Made by a program: the position numbers and the translations under genes. Positions 1 to 9,745 of a stretch of DNA of 64,000 nucleotides are shown one piece after another (positions within the stretch are counted from its first letter, which is position 1; the number at the start of each line of letters is the position of its first letter). Below the pieces are notes generated by a model. That model was not told the origin of the DNA and ran no database searches. It saw nothing but the letters and a program-made list of their open reading frames with translations. The DNA is from Xenorhabdus yunnanensis (GTDB taxonomy: Bacteria > Pseudomonadota > Gammaproteobacteria > Enterobacterales > Enterobacteriaceae): assembly GCF_028598805.1 (NCBI RefSeq), contig NZ_JAQRFI010000004.1, positions 103,366 through 167,365 of the forward strand. Direction: 5' to 3'.

Positions 1-2
1 CA

Positions 3-434
3 GGTAAGCTGGTTGCTAAAGTATGCTCCCTGAAAAGTTTCGGAAATCGAAATTTTATGGGATTAGATACTGGATATAACCATTTTCCTCGGTGTTTCTA
101 CTATAATGCATGGCATCACATTGAAAACATCAGCTCCAAAGAAAAGCATATAGAACAATATGATATAGAACAATATGATATAGAAAAATACGATGTTGTA
201 GGAAACCTGTGCCAATCAGGAGATGTATTTACTCGTGAAAGGCCTTTACCAAAAACAAAAAAAGGAGATCTTATTTGCATTAATGATGTTGGTGCTTATG
301 GCTACTCCATGAGTTCAAACTTCAATCTTCGTCGACGCCCTGCTGAATATATTCTGGACAAAAGTGGCTCTATTATACAAATTCGTAGAGCTGAAAATTT
401 TGAAGATCTTTTCTCAACTGGTTTTTTGGATTAA
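3..434 (+). CDS. PLP-dependent decarboxylase, C-terminal part (diaminopimelate/ornithine decarboxylase-like)
   Basis: This is a partial gene: the reading frame is open to the left window edge, so the start lies upstream. The visible 143 residues form the C-terminal beta-barrel of the alanine-racemase-fold decarboxylases (LysA group). Matching signatures are the catalytic-cysteine motif CQSGDVF, the KKGDLICINDVGAYG segment and the PLP-contacting tyrosine in GAYGYSMSSNFN, followed by RRRPAEYIL. The family decarboxylates meso-diaminopimelate, ornithine or related diamino acids in the cytosol; the substrate cannot be told from this half. A three-copy IEQYD repeat sits in the domain. The LysO-like gene starts 4 bp after the stop, so the two are surely co-transcribed. 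It could be a housekeeping lysA, but the neighbours argue for an accessory pathway. Confidence 0.8.
   Translation, partial: GKLVAKVCSLKSFGNRNFMGLDTGYNHFPRCFYYNAWHHIENISSKEKHIEQYDIEQYDIEKYDVVGNLCQSGDVFTRERPLPKTKKGDLICINDVGAYGYSMSSNFNLRRRPAEYILDKSGSIIQIRRAENFEDLFSTGFLD
150..194 (+). repeat. 15-bp in-frame tandem repeat, 3 copies
   Basis: Three consecutive 15-bp units (150-164, 165-179, 180-194). The first two are identical (ATAGAACAATATGAT) and the third has two changes. The repeat is in frame and encodes IEQYD-IEQYD-IEKYD within the decarboxylase. Length changes would keep the frame. Confidence 0.95.
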
Positions 435-437
435 GTA

Positions 438-1373
438 ATGAATATTGCCATCTCTAATCTGTTGCCAATACTGATAGCATTTGTTGTCGGATTCAATTTT
501 AATAAGTTTTTTAAGCATAAAAACATAAGGTTAATTGATCTTGTCTCTAACCTATGCCTTTACTCACTATTAATTCTAATGGGGATAACGATTGGCGCAA
601 TACCTGGAATTATAAGCAAGCTAACTGATGTTGGTATTAATGCTATAAGTATAGCTTTCGCCTCATCCTTATCTATAGTGATTGTTTTAAAGTTTTTTCA
701 TATCAAAACAGCCGGTAATGAAAAAAATAAAGTAACAACCAGTAATAATCAAAAAGATGATTTTGATATCATGGGATATATTAAGGACCCTATCTTACTT
801 GCAAGTCTGGTAATAATAGGTTTCTTTCTTGGTTACTATAAAATAACGCCAGAGATAGATTATGATATAGTCATATCTTTATTGTTATATCTTCTGATAT
901 TTGTTATTGCTATGAAACTCTCCTTGTCGGGATTGAGTTTGAAAGAAATATTTTTTAATCGTTACAATATCGTAATGACATTTTTTACTATTGCAGCATC
1001 TTATATAGGCGCAGCACTAATTTCTTTTTTTATTCCATTATCTCTTACTCAAAGTTTAGCTGTAAGTTCGGGTTTTGGTTGGTATACCCTGTCAGGTATT
1101 CTCTTCACCAAAATGAATGATCCATTGCTAGGCTCTGTTGCTTTCCTGTGTGATTTATTTCGTGAAGTCATTGCATTACTTCTGATACCGACACTTTCGC
1201 GTATAGGGAATGGCAATATTGCAATTGGTGTCGCCGGTGCAACCGCAATGGATGTTACCCTTCCTATTATAGAAAAACACTGTGGTATTTCTTACGTTCC
1301 CGTTGCATTACTCTCTGGCGGCATCATCACGATTCTTGTGCCATTTCTTATTCCTTTTTTCTATTCGCTTTAA
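438..1373 (+). CDS. LysO-like amino acid exporter (DUF340 family)
   Basis: A 311-residue integral membrane protein with about eight hydrophobic segments. It matches the LysO (YbjE) family, which exports L-lysine and toxic analogues such as thialysine across the inner membrane. Family signatures are visible in the C-terminal half: SSGFGWYTLSGI, then the acidic FLCDLFREVIALLLIP segment and GATAMDVTLPII. The N-terminal half has the paired short helices typical of the first LysO domain. It follows the decarboxylase by 3 bp and precedes the AlaX-like gene by 24 bp, so all three probably form one operon. The real substrate may be the product of the neighbouring decarboxylase pathway (inference). 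The symbol is withheld because this looks like an accessory paralogue. Confidence 0.85.
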   Translation: MNIAISNLLPILIAFVVGFNFNKFFKHKNIRLIDLVSNLCLYSLLILMGITIGAIPGIISKLTDVGINAISIAFASSLSIVIVLKFFHIKTAGNEKNKVTTSNNQKDDFDIMGYIKDPILLASLVIIGFFLGYYKITPEIDYDIVISLLLYLLIFVIAMKLSLSGLSLKEIFFNRYNIVMTFFTIAASYIGAALISFFIPLSLTQSLAVSSGFGWYTLSGILFTKMNDPLLGSVAFLCDLFREVIALLLIPTLSRIGNGNIAIGVAGATAMDVTLPIIEKHCGISYVPVALLSGGIITILVPFLIPFFYSL

Positions 1374-1397
1374 TAATCGCTTTAATTTTCGGAGGCT

Positions 1398-2069
1398 ATG
1401 ATGTTGCAGACAAAAAGACTTTTTGATGATGCTCCTTATGACTGTACGTTTAACGCTAATGTTATCGAGGTTGGTGAAGATTATATTGTTTTAGATAAAA
1501 CGTTATTTTATCCATTATCAGGAAACCAAAATTACGATACGGGCGAGATCAATGGCATAGCTGTGACTGCTGTTAGTGTTGAAGAGGAACAAAATGAAAG
1601 TAACAAACTGTCTTTTACTTCTCCGATAAAGCACTATGTTGATACTTCCGGGTTCGAAGTAGGACAACAGGTTATAGCCTCCATTAATGAAGAAAATCGG
1701 CTCAGAACTATGCGCTTACACTCTGCAAGCCATGTTGTTGAATATTTTATGAGGCAAATGAGCCGTTTTTTATCAGTAGAAGGCTCTTTTGTTAATATGG
1801 AGAAAGATAGAACTGATTATAAAATGTCAGAAAGTGTTACTGCTGAATTACTCGCTTCCCTTGAAGAGCAAGTCAATAACTTCATTTCCCAAGAAAATGA
1901 AATCACCTTTACGGCAGAGGATGGGCTAAGGTATTGGCAATGCCGTAACATAAAAATGTTATGTTGCGGCACCCATGTTTCCAATACTAAAGAAATCGGA
2001 AAGGTCAAACTTTCAAGAAAGAACAAAGGAAAAGGGATTAATAGAATAGAAATCACGCTAATGGATTAA
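1398..2069 (+). CDS. AlaX-type alanyl-tRNA trans-editing protein
   Basis: A 223-residue stand-alone homologue of the AlaRS editing domain, which hydrolyses mischarged Ser- or Gly-tRNA(Ala). The zinc-binding residues are all present: H108 and H112 in the HSASH motif, and C190 and H193 in CCGTH. The length fits the AlaX-M class with the small N-terminal glycine-motif domain. GGAGG at 1391-1395 is too close to the ATG at 1398 and is better spaced for the ATG at 1401, so the first residue is uncertain. It is the last gene of the decarboxylase-exporter operon and converges on ubiX 27 bp away. A trans-editing factor beside an amino acid exporter suggests protection against a misacylated amino acid analogue (inference). 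Confidence 0.85.
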   Translation: MMLQTKRLFDDAPYDCTFNANVIEVGEDYIVLDKTLFYPLSGNQNYDTGEINGIAVTAVSVEEEQNESNKLSFTSPIKHYVDTSGFEVGQQVIASINEENRLRTMRLHSASHVVEYFMRQMSRFLSVEGSFVNMEKDRTDYKMSESVTAELLASLEEQVNNFISQENEITFTAEDGLRYWQCRNIKMLCCGTHVSNTKEIGKVKLSRKNKGKGINRIEITLMD

Positions 2070-2096
2070 ATGTTCTTTCATCTAAGATTGCTAAGG

Positions 2097-2687
2097 CTAA
2101 GTGCTATACCCAATGGGTTTAGCACCCTGCCAACGGCTAAATAGATCTTCTGGCAAGTCAATATCGAACTGATCCAGCACACGATTAACCGTCTGGTCGA
2201 TGATATCCTGAATATGTTCAGGACGATGATAAAATGCGGGAACAGGCGGCATTATCACCGCCCCAATTTCTGCGGCCTGCGTCATTAACCTCAAGTGCCC
2301 CAAGTGCAAGGGGGTTTCTCTCACCCCCAGCACTAACTTGCGATTCTCTTTCAGAACAACATCGGCGGCACGGGTAATTAAGCCATCAGTGTAACTATGC
2401 ACAATACCTGATAGGGTTTTTATCGAACAAGGCAAAATTACCATGCCCAATGTTTTAAAGGACCCAGAGGAAATGGATGCAGCAATATCACGATTGTCAT
2501 GCACAACATCAGCCAACGCCTGTACATCCCGCAGAGGATAGTCCGTCTCCAATGCCAGAGTCTGCCGGGCTGATTGGCTGATCACCAAATGCGTTTCAAT
2601 GCCTTCTACTGGCTGCAAAACTTGCAGTAACCTGACACCATAAATCGCACCACTTGCTCCGGTCAGCCCGACAATCAATTTTTTCAT
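2097..2687 (-). CDS. ubiX: flavin prenyltransferase UbiX
   Basis: A 196-residue enzyme that prenylates FMN to make the prFMN cofactor used by the UbiD decarboxylase in ubiquinone synthesis. The N-terminal flavin-binding motif GLTGASGAIYG is at residues 6-16. SGSFKTLGMVILPCSIKTL and the VLGVRETPLHLGHLRLM segment are typical of the family. The start chosen is the ATG at 2687, preceded by AGAGGA; a longer in-frame reading to 2759 adds 24 residues not found in the family. In E. coli ubiX also lies just downstream of purF, so the context is conserved. Confidence 0.95.
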   Translation of the reverse strand: MKKLIVGLTGASGAIYGVRLLQVLQPVEGIETHLVISQSARQTLALETDYPLRDVQALADVVHDNRDIAASISSGSFKTLGMVILPCSIKTLSGIVHSYTDGLITRAADVVLKENRKLVLGVRETPLHLGHLRLMTQAAEIGAVIMPPVPAFYHRPEHIQDIIDQTVNRVLDQFDIDLPEDLFSRWQGAKPIGYST

Positions 2688-2835
2688 GTTTTCCTCTGAG
2701 ATTCTGGCTATATAGCAGAACCAACATAATACGACATAGCATCTGAATTCAAATGACAAGGTATCATTGCTTATAATGTATTTAGACTACGTCAAGTTAT
2801 GCTGATTTAGCTATAACTGAATGATAATAAAAATA

Positions 2836-4353
2836 TTATCCTTCATTATATATTTCCAGATTCTCTATTTCGCCCTGCCCAAGCACTTTCATTGCATCGT
2901 CTTTACGCAAGTTTTCCAGATAGTCGAGGTAAATCTGGTCAATATCTTTCGTGACATAGATACCATCGAATACGGAGCATTCGAATTTTTCAATATCAGG
3001 GTTTTCTTCCCGTACAGCCTGAACAAGATCTTGGAGGTTTTGATATATCAAAGCATCAGCACCAATGATCTGGCGAATTTCATCCACTTCCCGGCCGTGG
3101 GCAATCAGCTCATTGGCATTCGGCATATCAATACCATAAACATTCGGAAAGCGAACTTCCGGTGCTGCCGAAGCAAAATAGACTTTCTTGGCTCCTGCTT
3201 CACGGGCCAATTCAACAATTTGTTCAGAAGTGGTTCCACGCACAATGGAATCATCCACCAGTAAGACATTTTTACCCCTGAATTCAGCACGATTGGCATT
3301 CAGTTTGCGACGAACCGATTTACGTCGTTCATGCTGACCTGGCATGATAAAAGTACGCCCGACGTAACGATTTTTGACAAATCCCTGACGATAGGGTTTA
3401 TCCAGAATGTGGGCGATTTCCAGTGCGATGTCACAAGATGTTTCCGGTACGGGAATGACGACATCAATGTGCAAATCTTCCCATTCACGGGCAATTTTTT
3501 CCCCCAACTTCCTCCCCATCCGCAAACGTGCGTTATATACCGAAACCTTGTCAATAAAGGAATCCGGACGAGCAAGATAAACAAATTCGAACAAACAAGG
3601 GGTCAATGAAGGAGTTTCTGCACACTGGCGAGTAAACAATTGCCCGTTTTCAGTGATATAAATTGCCTCACCAGAAGCCACATCACGCAAGAACTCATAA
3701 CCCAATGTGTCCAGCGCCACACTTTCTGATGCCACCATATATTCATAGCGGCCATCTTCCAGTGTTTTCTTGCCCAACACCAGAGGGCGAATGCCATGTG
3801 GATCACGAAAAGCAACCAATCCATGCCCAATAATCATGGCAACACAAGCATAAGCGCCGCGAATTCTTTTGTGCATTTTTGAGACTGCCGAAAAAATATC
3901 GTCAGGCGCTAATGGAAAATGTGGAAATTGGGTTAATTCATTAGCAAAAATATTCAGTAGGATTTCAGAATCTGAGGTCGTGTTGACATGACGGCGGGCA
4001 TTTTCAAACAGCATTTTTTTTAATTCATGTGCGTTTGTCAGATTGCCATTATGCGCCAACGTGATACCAAAAGGAGAATTTACATAAAAAGGTTGCGCTT
4101 CGGATGCACTGGAACTGCCCGCCGTAGGATAACGAACATGTCCAATCCCGATGGTTCCCTGTAAACGTAACATGTGCCGTGTTTCAAACACATCTTTGAC
4201 CAAACCATTAGCCTTACGTAAGCGAAACCCATTGTTACCATCAATAGTTGCAATACCTGCTGCATCTTGTCCACGGTGCTGAAGCACCGTTAATGCATCA
4301 TAAATCGATTGGTTAACCGGTGTAAAACCGACGATACCGACAATACCGCACAT
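2836..4353 (-). CDS. purF: amidophosphoribosyltransferase PurF
   Basis: A 505-residue enzyme catalysing the first committed step of purine synthesis (PRPP + glutamine to phosphoribosylamine). The N-terminal glutaminase starts MCGIVGIVG; Cys2 becomes the N-terminal nucleophile after Met removal, which fixes the start at 4353 rather than the upstream in-frame ATG at 4368. AGGAAAGG lies in front. The C-terminal phosphoribosyltransferase half carries the PRPP loop [14 protein letters not shown]. It lies 32 bp downstream of cvpA in the PurR-controlled cvpA-purF operon. Confidence 0.97.
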   Translation of the reverse strand: MCGIVGIVGFTPVNQSIYDALTVLQHRGQDAAGIATIDGNNGFRLRKANGLVKDVFETRHMLRLQGTIGIGHVRYPTAGSSSASEAQPFYVNSPFGITLAHNGNLTNAHELKKMLFENARRHVNTTSDSEILLNIFANELTQFPHFPLAPDDIFSAVSKMHKRIRGAYACVAMIIGHGLVAFRDPHGIRPLVLGKKTLEDGRYEYMVASESVALDTLGYEFLRDVASGEAIYITENGQLFTRQCAETPSLTPCLFEFVYLARPDSFIDKVSVYNARLRMGRKLGEKIAREWEDLHIDVVIPVPETSCDIALEIAHILDKPYRQGFVKNRYVGRTFIMPGQHERRKSVRRKLNANRAEFRGKNVLLVDDSIVRGTTSEQIVELAREAGAKKVYFASAAPEVRFPNVYGIDMPNANELIAHGREVDEIRQIIGADALIYQNLQDLVQAVREENPDIEKFECSVFDGIYVTKDIDQIYLDYLENLRKDDAMKVLGQGEIENLEIYNEG

Positions 4354-4385
4354 GTAGCCTTTCCTCATCAGCTAAGCGGAGAGCG

Positions 4386-4874
4386 TTATCTCTCCGGCAG
4401 GAAACTCGACGCACTTTGTAGGTAGTCAAAAAACCACCTGATGATTTGACTGAATTGTGGGATCAGTTGTGATTGTTGCCAATCCTGACTTTTGGGAAGT
4501 GGCGTGAAAGAGTCCGCAACAAACAGAATAGCAGAGACAATCAAGACACCGCGCAAGGCCCCAAAACAGATCCCCAGAACCCGATCAGTACCTGACAGGC
4601 CTGTTCGCTGAACAAGTGAACCAATGACATAGTTTACTATCGCACCAACAATCAGTGTTGCAATGAATAAGATAGCAATCGCTACTCCATTACGTACCAG
4701 TTCATCTTCAAGGCGGGTAAAATATGCCGCCAGATAAGTATAGAAACGGCTTGCAACAAAGAAAGCACAGCCCCACGTTATCAGGGAGAGCGCTTCGCGA
4801 ACAAAACCACGAATCAAGCTAACCAGTGCCGAGAAACCAATGATGGCAATAATCGTATAATCAATCCAGACCAT
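4386..4874 (-). CDS. cvpA: inner-membrane protein CvpA
   Basis: A 162-residue inner-membrane protein with four hydrophobic segments in the first 125 residues (for example IDYTIIAIIGFSALVSLIRG and IAILFIATLIVGAIVNYVIG) and a short polar tail. It is the CvpA family member needed for colicin V production in E. coli and linked to envelope stress. It is the first gene of the cvpA-purF operon and has a PurR box 56 bp upstream of its ATG, so it is repressed with purine synthesis. Its biochemical role remains unclear. Confidence 0.92.
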   Translation of the reverse strand: MVWIDYTIIAIIGFSALVSLIRGFVREALSLITWGCAFFVASRFYTYLAAYFTRLEDELVRNGVAIAILFIATLIVGAIVNYVIGSLVQRTGLSGTDRVLGICFGALRGVLIVSAILFVADSFTPLPKSQDWQQSQLIPQFSQIIRWFFDYLQSASSFLPER

Positions 4875-4929
4875 ATTTTAATCCAAAAACAGGCTCCCAA
4901 CATTCAGGTCGGGCGCATTCTAACAGAAA

Positions 4930-4945
4930 ACGAAAACGTTTGCGT
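4930..4945 (-). promoter_or_regulatory. PurR operator of cvpA-purF
   Basis: The 16-mer reads ACGCAAACGTTTTCGT on the minus strand. It fits the PurR consensus ANGCAANCGNTTNCNT at every fixed position. It lies about 56 bp upstream of the cvpA start, as in E. coli, and would mediate hypoxanthine/guanine-dependent repression. Confidence 0.9.
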
Positions 4946-5136
4946 AGTAGATTTATCACTCTATTGAAAATAATTTTCGGCAGGTAAATAAACTGCATTC
5001 GCTGTGATGGGTCAATCTTTAACTGCTGTCTCCACAATGGAAAATCACCTGTCATATTTAACCCTTTTAAGCTCCATGGTAGAGCTTTTGGTATGATCAC
5101 AGGAAGCTTTCAGCTCCCCATAAAGCGCCAATCCGA

Positions 5137-5766
5137 TTATGGCTTATAGTTTTTGATCTGTCCTTGTAACCCCGTGATTTTCCTTAATTCGGATAAAACG
5201 GATTCCAGTTTTTGCCTTGATGCATTCGGCCCAACATAGATCCGTGTTAGCTGTCCCTGTACCGGAGAAGAAGGAACTGTATATACCTGATGCCCCGAAA
5301 GACGCAACTTTGCTACTATCTCGTCAACTTTACCCGCATTTTTTAATGCGCCAAGTTGAACAACATATGCTGTTGCCTGAGGGGCTTGTACTGCTGACTT
5401 CGATTTAGTTTCTGGCTGATTTTCAATACGAGGTTCAACTTTAGCTGGTGGTTTAGTTTCCACTTTCCGCTGGGGAGGTACTTCAGGTTTCACCGTTGGC
5501 TCAGGCAACACGTCTGTATCTGACTTTTGTTCCTGTAATTGCATCGCTTCCACAGCATTTACAGGCGGTGTAGGCGGCGCGTTTTGTGTCAATGGTGAAA
5601 TCGAACTAATATCCTCACCATTATCGGATTTTGGCACCAAAGGAACCGAAGCAAATTTACTTTCGTTATATTTCTTATCGCCATCAAAAATTATAGGCAA
5701 AACAACCACGCTCAATGCGACAAGAACGAAAGTTCCAACCAAGCGATTTTGAAATTTACTGGCCAT
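5137..5766 (-). CDS. dedD: cell-division protein DedD (SPOR domain)
   Basis: A 209-residue bitopic inner-membrane protein of the septal ring. It has a short cytoplasmic N-terminus ([11 protein letters not shown]), one TM helix (TFVLVALSVVVLPIIF), a long Pro/Lys/Glu-rich periplasmic linker (about residues 30-130) and a C-terminal SPOR domain that binds denuded septal peptidoglycan (AYVVQLGALKNAGKVDEIVAKL onward). The start at 5766 matches the family N-terminus; an in-frame reading to 5823 lies inside folC and is rejected. The gene overlaps the folC 3' end by 11 bp, so it is probably translationally coupled. Confidence 0.93.
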   Translation of the reverse strand: MASKFQNRLVGTFVLVALSVVVLPIIFDGDKKYNESKFASVPLVPKSDNGEDISSISPLTQNAPPTPPVNAVEAMQLQEQKSDTDVLPEPTVKPEVPPQRKVETKPPAKVEPRIENQPETKSKSAVQAPQATAYVVQLGALKNAGKVDEIVAKLRLSGHQVYTVPSSPVQGQLTRIYVGPNASRQKLESVLSELRKITGLQGQIKNYKP

Positions 5767-7054
5767 CTTCCTTGCCCTCCTCCAGTGTCTCCATGACATG
5801 TGCGACAGTATGGAAAGAGCCACAAACCACTATGATATCTTGCACTGATGCGTCTTCTATTGCCTGTCGCCACGCTGTTTCCACGTCGGAGAATGTACGG
5901 GCGTGCATAAGATGCCCAGACAATACTTCAGCTGATGCTCCCCTCAGTTCATGTAATGATGCGCAGTACCATTCATCAATCTGTTGAGAAAGACAAGCAA
6001 GCGTACCCGCAATATCTTTGTCTCCCAACATGCCAACCACACCACGAATTTTACTGTCTGGTGAACGAGGCCGTTCTGCCAATTTTTGCACCAGATAGCC
6101 CGCAGCATGTGAATTATGGGCCACATCCAAAATGATTAGCGGATTTTCCCTGACAATTTGGAAACGTCCCGGTAATTGGGCATTTTTCAGTCCTGCATGG
6201 ATTGCCTGCTCATTAATGGCTCGGCTGACTTTGTCATCCTGCTGCAACAAGCAGTGGATCACTCCCATCGCAGTCGCTGCATTCGCCAATGGCAGATTGG
6301 GTAAAGGCAATTCATTGAATTTTTGATTGCCGCTTAACCAATTCCAGCTATTTTCATTCTGTGAGAAATGCCAATCAACACCACGACGAAAGAGCTTCGC
6401 ACCCAGTTCATCCACAACATCAGCAATTGAATGAGGCATATCATGTTCCCCCACCACCGCAAAATGCTCACGACGAAAAATACCCGCTTTTTCACGACCA
6501 ATATGTTCGCGATCAGCTCCCAGCCAATCCGTATGATCCAGTGCAATGCTGGTGATTGCGGCAATATCAGCATCGACGATATTGGTGGCATCCAAACGAC
6601 CGCCTAACCCGACTTCCAAAATCACAACATCAAGATCAGCTTCTTTAAAAAGCTGTAATGCTGCCAATGTTCCGTATTCAAAATAGGTTAATGAGATATC
6701 GCCACGCTGGGCTTCAATCGCTGCGAATACACGACAGAAATCTTGTTCCGTTAGTTCTTTACCCTGAATACGAACTCTTTCGGTATAGCGAACCAAATGT
6801 GGGGAACTGTACACACCGACCTTAAGCCCTGCTGCCAGAAAAATAGACTCAAGGGTATGGCAAGTAGTCCCCTTGCCATTGGTGCCTGACACTGTGATGA
6901 TTTTGGGTGCAGGGTTCAATAAGCCTAATTGGCGACCAAGTTTACCTACACGCTCAAGCCCCATATCAATGGCTTTGGTATGCAGGTTCTCTAAGTAGGA
7001 AAGCCACGTCATCAGTGGCGACGTGGCTTGAGGAATTTGCAAAATATCAGACAT
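5756..7054 (-). CDS. folC: bifunctional dihydrofolate / folylpolyglutamate synthase FolC
   Basis: A 432-residue cytosolic Mur-ligase-fold enzyme. It adds glutamate to dihydropteroate and then to folates. The ATP P-loop GTNGKGTT is at residues 57-64. The family segments [31 protein letters not shown] and [13 protein letters not shown] are all present. It sits between accD (8-bp overlap) and dedD (11-bp overlap), the E. coli accD-folC-dedD order, indicating tight translational coupling. Confidence 0.96.
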   Translation of the reverse strand: MSDILQIPQATSPLMTWLSYLENLHTKAIDMGLERVGKLGRQLGLLNPAPKIITVSGTNGKGTTCHTLESIFLAAGLKVGVYSSPHLVRYTERVRIQGKELTEQDFCRVFAAIEAQRGDISLTYFEYGTLAALQLFKEADLDVVILEVGLGGRLDATNIVDADIAAITSIALDHTDWLGADREHIGREKAGIFRREHFAVVGEHDMPHSIADVVDELGAKLFRRGVDWHFSQNENSWNWLSGNQKFNELPLPNLPLANAATAMGVIHCLLQQDDKVSRAINEQAIHAGLKNAQLPGRFQIVRENPLIILDVAHNSHAAGYLVQKLAERPRSPDSKIRGVVGMLGDKDIAGTLACLSQQIDEWYCASLHELRGASAEVLSGHLMHARTFSDVETAWRQAIEDASVQDIIVVCGSFHTVAHVMETLEEGKEDGQ

Positions 7055-7994
7055 CTTCTTTATTAGGATTGATGTTTATCTCAGCTTCGACATCAGCAGA
7101 TTCAATAACAATTTCTTCTACTGACTCCGCTTTTGTGCCCAGCTGCGGCTTGTGGGTCAACATTGCAAGCAGGCTGGCAACTTTATCACGCATTTCTGGA
7201 CGAGGTACAATCATGTCAATCGCACCTTTCGTCAATAAGAATTCACTGCGCTGGAAACCTTCCGGCAGTTTTTCACGCACGGTTTGTTCAATTACGCGAG
7301 GGCCGGCAAAGCCAATCAATGCCTTAGGCTCAGCAATATTGATATCACCAAGCATTCCCAGACTTGCCGTCACGCCACCCATTGTTGGATTGGTCAGAAC
7401 GCAGATATAAGGCAAACCACGATCTTGCATTTTTGCCAGCGCAGCACTGGTTTTTGCCATTTGCATCAATGACATCAGGGCTTCTTGCATACGTGCCCCA
7501 CCACTTGAAGTAAAACAGACGAATGGGCAGCTATCTTCCAGAGCTTGCTCAACAGCACGGACAAAACGGGCACCAACAACAGAACCCATTGAGCCGCCCA
7601 TAAAATTAAATTCAAAGGAGCCTGCCACAACTGGCATATCATGCAGCTTACCTTTCATCACGATCAGCGCATCTTTTTCTTGCGTCTGCTTCTGAGCCGC
7701 TGTTAAGCGATCTTTGTATTTTTTGGTATCGCGGAATTTCAGGATATCTTTAGGTTCCAGCTCACTGCCTAATTCTGTGCCAGTGCCTTCATCCAAAAAT
7801 GAATTCAATCTATTACGGGCTGAAATGCGCATGTGATGGTCACATTTCGGACACACTTCAAGATTACGCTCTAATTCAGCACGATAAAGTACCTGACCAC
7901 AACTATCGCATTTTGTCCAAACTCCTTCAGGTATGCTTGCCTTACGAGTTTGCATAATTTTGCTTTTATTTAGAATTTTTTCTATCCAGCTCAT
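7047..7994 (-). CDS. accD: acetyl-CoA carboxylase carboxyltransferase subunit beta AccD
   Basis: A 315-residue subunit of the carboxyltransferase that, with AccA, transfers CO2 from biotin to acetyl-CoA to give malonyl-CoA. The N-terminal zinc ribbon has Cys29, Cys32, Cys48 and Cys51 (CDSC and CPKC). The crotonase-fold body carries [20 protein letters not shown] and [15 protein letters not shown]. The C-terminal 30 residues are acidic. In E. coli the zinc ribbon also lets the protein bind its own mRNA; the motif is intact here. Confidence 0.97.
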   Translation of the reverse strand: MSWIEKILNKSKIMQTRKASIPEGVWTKCDSCGQVLYRAELERNLEVCPKCDHHMRISARNRLNSFLDEGTGTELGSELEPKDILKFRDTKKYKDRLTAAQKQTQEKDALIVMKGKLHDMPVVAGSFEFNFMGGSMGSVVGARFVRAVEQALEDSCPFVCFTSSGGARMQEALMSLMQMAKTSAALAKMQDRGLPYICVLTNPTMGGVTASLGMLGDINIAEPKALIGFAGPRVIEQTVREKLPEGFQRSEFLLTKGAIDMIVPRPEMRDKVASLLAMLTHKPQLGTKAESVEEIVIESADVEAEININPNKEDV

Positions 7995-8111
7995 TAATGA
8001 ACCTTTCCGTCTGAACCTGGCTGCTGCCAGCTTTTGTTTTACGTGCCATTAAACCATAATGCTATTGCAGTGTGGATAAAAAACTGCTCAAACCTGTTTA
8101 CGGTTATCTAC

Positions 8112-8156
8112 TTAGCTATCTACTGTTTATCTATCTACTGTTTAGCTATCTACTGC
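8112..8156. repeat. 15-bp tandem repeat, 3 copies, over the dedA stop
   Basis: Units lie at 8112-8126, 8127-8141 and 8142-8156. On the minus strand each unit ends in an in-frame TAA (for example GCAGTAGATAGCTAA), so the repeat gives dedA three stop codons in tandem. The unit at 8142-8156 encodes the last four dedA residues plus the stop. Confidence 0.92.
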
Positions 8157-8840
8157 ACTACCTGCCGCTTTTTTTGATGCAGCACGGCGATGACGCCAAA
8201 CTTCTATAACGCCAGGCAGAATAGAAATAAAGATTATCGCAACAATCAATAATTTCAGATTATCCTGTATAATTGGCATATCACCGAATAAATAACCCGC
8301 ATAAGTGAATAATAGCACCCAAATAAATGCACCGATTACATTATAAGCAGCAAAGTGACGGTAAGACATTTTCCCCATCCCTGCAACAAACGGTGCAAAC
8401 GTTCTAATAATTGGCACAAACCGAGCCAAAATTATTGCTTTCCCGCCATGTTTTTCATAAAACCCATGAGTCTTATCTAAATAACTACGACGAAAAATTT
8501 TTGAATTTGGATTGGTAAATAGTTTCTCACCAAAAATTCTACCGATGGTATAGTTTACAGCATCACCAATAATCGCGGCTGTAATCATCAAGGCTGCCAT
8601 GATATGTACATTAAGATCATTGGAACCTAACGCAGATAGTGCGCCAGCCACAAATAGCAAGGAATCTCCCGGTAAAAATGGCGTAACCACTAAACCCGTC
8701 TCGCAAAATACGATCAGGAATAAAATGCCATATACCCAACTACCATAGTCCCTAACCAATTCCTTTAAGTGAGCATCAATGTGTAAAATAAAATCGACAA
8801 TGAATTTCGCAAAGTCAACAAAATGAGTCAAAAACTCCAT
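8142..8840 (-). CDS. dedA: DedA-family membrane protein
   Basis: A 232-residue inner-membrane protein of the DedA/VTT superfamily, implicated in undecaprenyl-phosphate or phospholipid translocation and membrane-potential homeostasis. The family segments [19 protein letters not shown] and [24 protein letters not shown] helices (here [19 protein letters not shown]) are present with their membrane-embedded acidic and arginine residues. It starts at the ATG at 8840, preceded by AGGA; seven extra in-frame residues upstream are not family-like. The C-terminus ends in a tandem repeat that contains the stop. The position between truA and accD is as in E. coli. Confidence 0.94.
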   Translation of the reverse strand: MEFLTHFVDFAKFIVDFILHIDAHLKELVRDYGSWVYGILFLIVFCETGLVVTPFLPGDSLLFVAGALSALGSNDLNVHIMAALMITAAIIGDAVNYTIGRIFGEKLFTNPNSKIFRRSYLDKTHGFYEKHGGKAIILARFVPIIRTFAPFVAGMGKMSYRHFAAYNVIGAFIWVLLFTYAGYLFGDMPIIQDNLKLLIVAIIFISILPGVIEVWRHRRAASKKAAGSAVDS

Positions 8841-8896
8841 AATATTCCTCGTTATGACCAAACATCCCTGTCATTATTCGAAAATGTCAGATTAAA

Positions 8897-9745
8897 TCAC
8901 TTTCCAGAAACTAAATCATTTCCCAGAAATAGTGGCCCCATAATGGGTTCAGGTAAACCAAAACACGCAGGATAATCCACCGCAACTAAATATAAACCCT
9001 CGGATTTAGCTGTTGCTGCCGCTTTTGTCCTGTCTTTTAGTGCTAATAATTCAGCCATCCAGCCAATGTCCTGATTGCCGCAGCCAATCTCCAGCAAACT
9101 GCCAACAATATTACGTACCATGTGATGAACGAAGGCATTCGCCTTAATGTCCACGACAATATAATGCCCGTGCCGACTAACATTAATATGCATCATATTG
9201 CGCCACGGTGAATTGGACTGGCACTGCACCGCTCTGAAGGAAGTGAAATCATTTTCTCCCAACAAGCTCTGCGCCGCTTCATGCATTTTTTGCTCATCCA
9301 ATGGATAATGAAAATGCGTGACACCCTGCGCCAATACCGCTGGACGATAGCGATGATTGAAAATTACATAACGATAACGGCGAGCTGTTGCACTGAAACG
9401 AGCATGAAATTCATCATCCACCGTTTTGATCCAACGTACCGCAATAGCTGGAGGTAAATAAGTATTTACTCCCATTGTCCATGCAGCATCTTTACGTTGT
9501 GCCGAGGTTTCAAAATGGACTACCTGCCCGGTCGCGTGTACTCCTGCATCCGTTCTACCCGCACAGAAAACTGAAATTGGCTCATTAGCTACTTTCGACA
9601 GGGCTTTTTCCAAACATTCCTGTACACTTTTCACTTCTTGCTGACGCTGCCAACCATAATATCGACTGCCGTCATATTCAATCCCCAGTGCAATTTTCAC
9701 TTTCTTTGCCTCTGGCACAGACTGACTCAGCTCTGTATCAGACAT
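8897..9745 (-). CDS. truA: tRNA pseudouridine(38-40) synthase TruA
   Basis: A 282-residue enzyme that isomerises U38-U40 in the tRNA anticodon arm. The catalytic aspartate is D66 in [15 protein letters not shown]. The core starts at [16 protein letters not shown]. About 16 extra N-terminal residues precede the core, but no later start codon restores the shorter E. coli form, so the start at 9745 is kept. It overlaps the end of usg by one base (TAATG). Confidence 0.96.
   Translation of the reverse strand: MSDTELSQSVPEAKKVKIALGIEYDGSRYYGWQRQQEVKSVQECLEKALSKVANEPISVFCAGRTDAGVHATGQVVHFETSAQRKDAAWTMGVNTYLPPAIAVRWIKTVDDEFHARFSATARRYRYVIFNHRYRPAVLAQGVTHFHYPLDEQKMHEAAQSLLGENDFTSFRAVQCQSNSPWRNMMHINVSRHGHYIVVDIKANAFVHHMVRNIVGSLLEIGCGNQDIGWMAELLALKDRTKAAATAKSEGLYLVAVDYPACFGLPEPIMGPLFLGNDLVSGK

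Noticed and set aside
2823..2840. purF terminator
   Set aside because: GATAATA/TATTATC is a very weak A/T-only hairpin, and it overlaps the purF stop with no T-run after it.
2821..3264. Plus-strand open frame opposite purF
   Set aside because: It is antisense to the well-conserved PurF coding sequence and has no family resemblance.
4861..5100. Minus-strand frame overlapping the cvpA start
   Set aside because: It spans the PurR operator and promoter of cvpA and has no protein-like composition.
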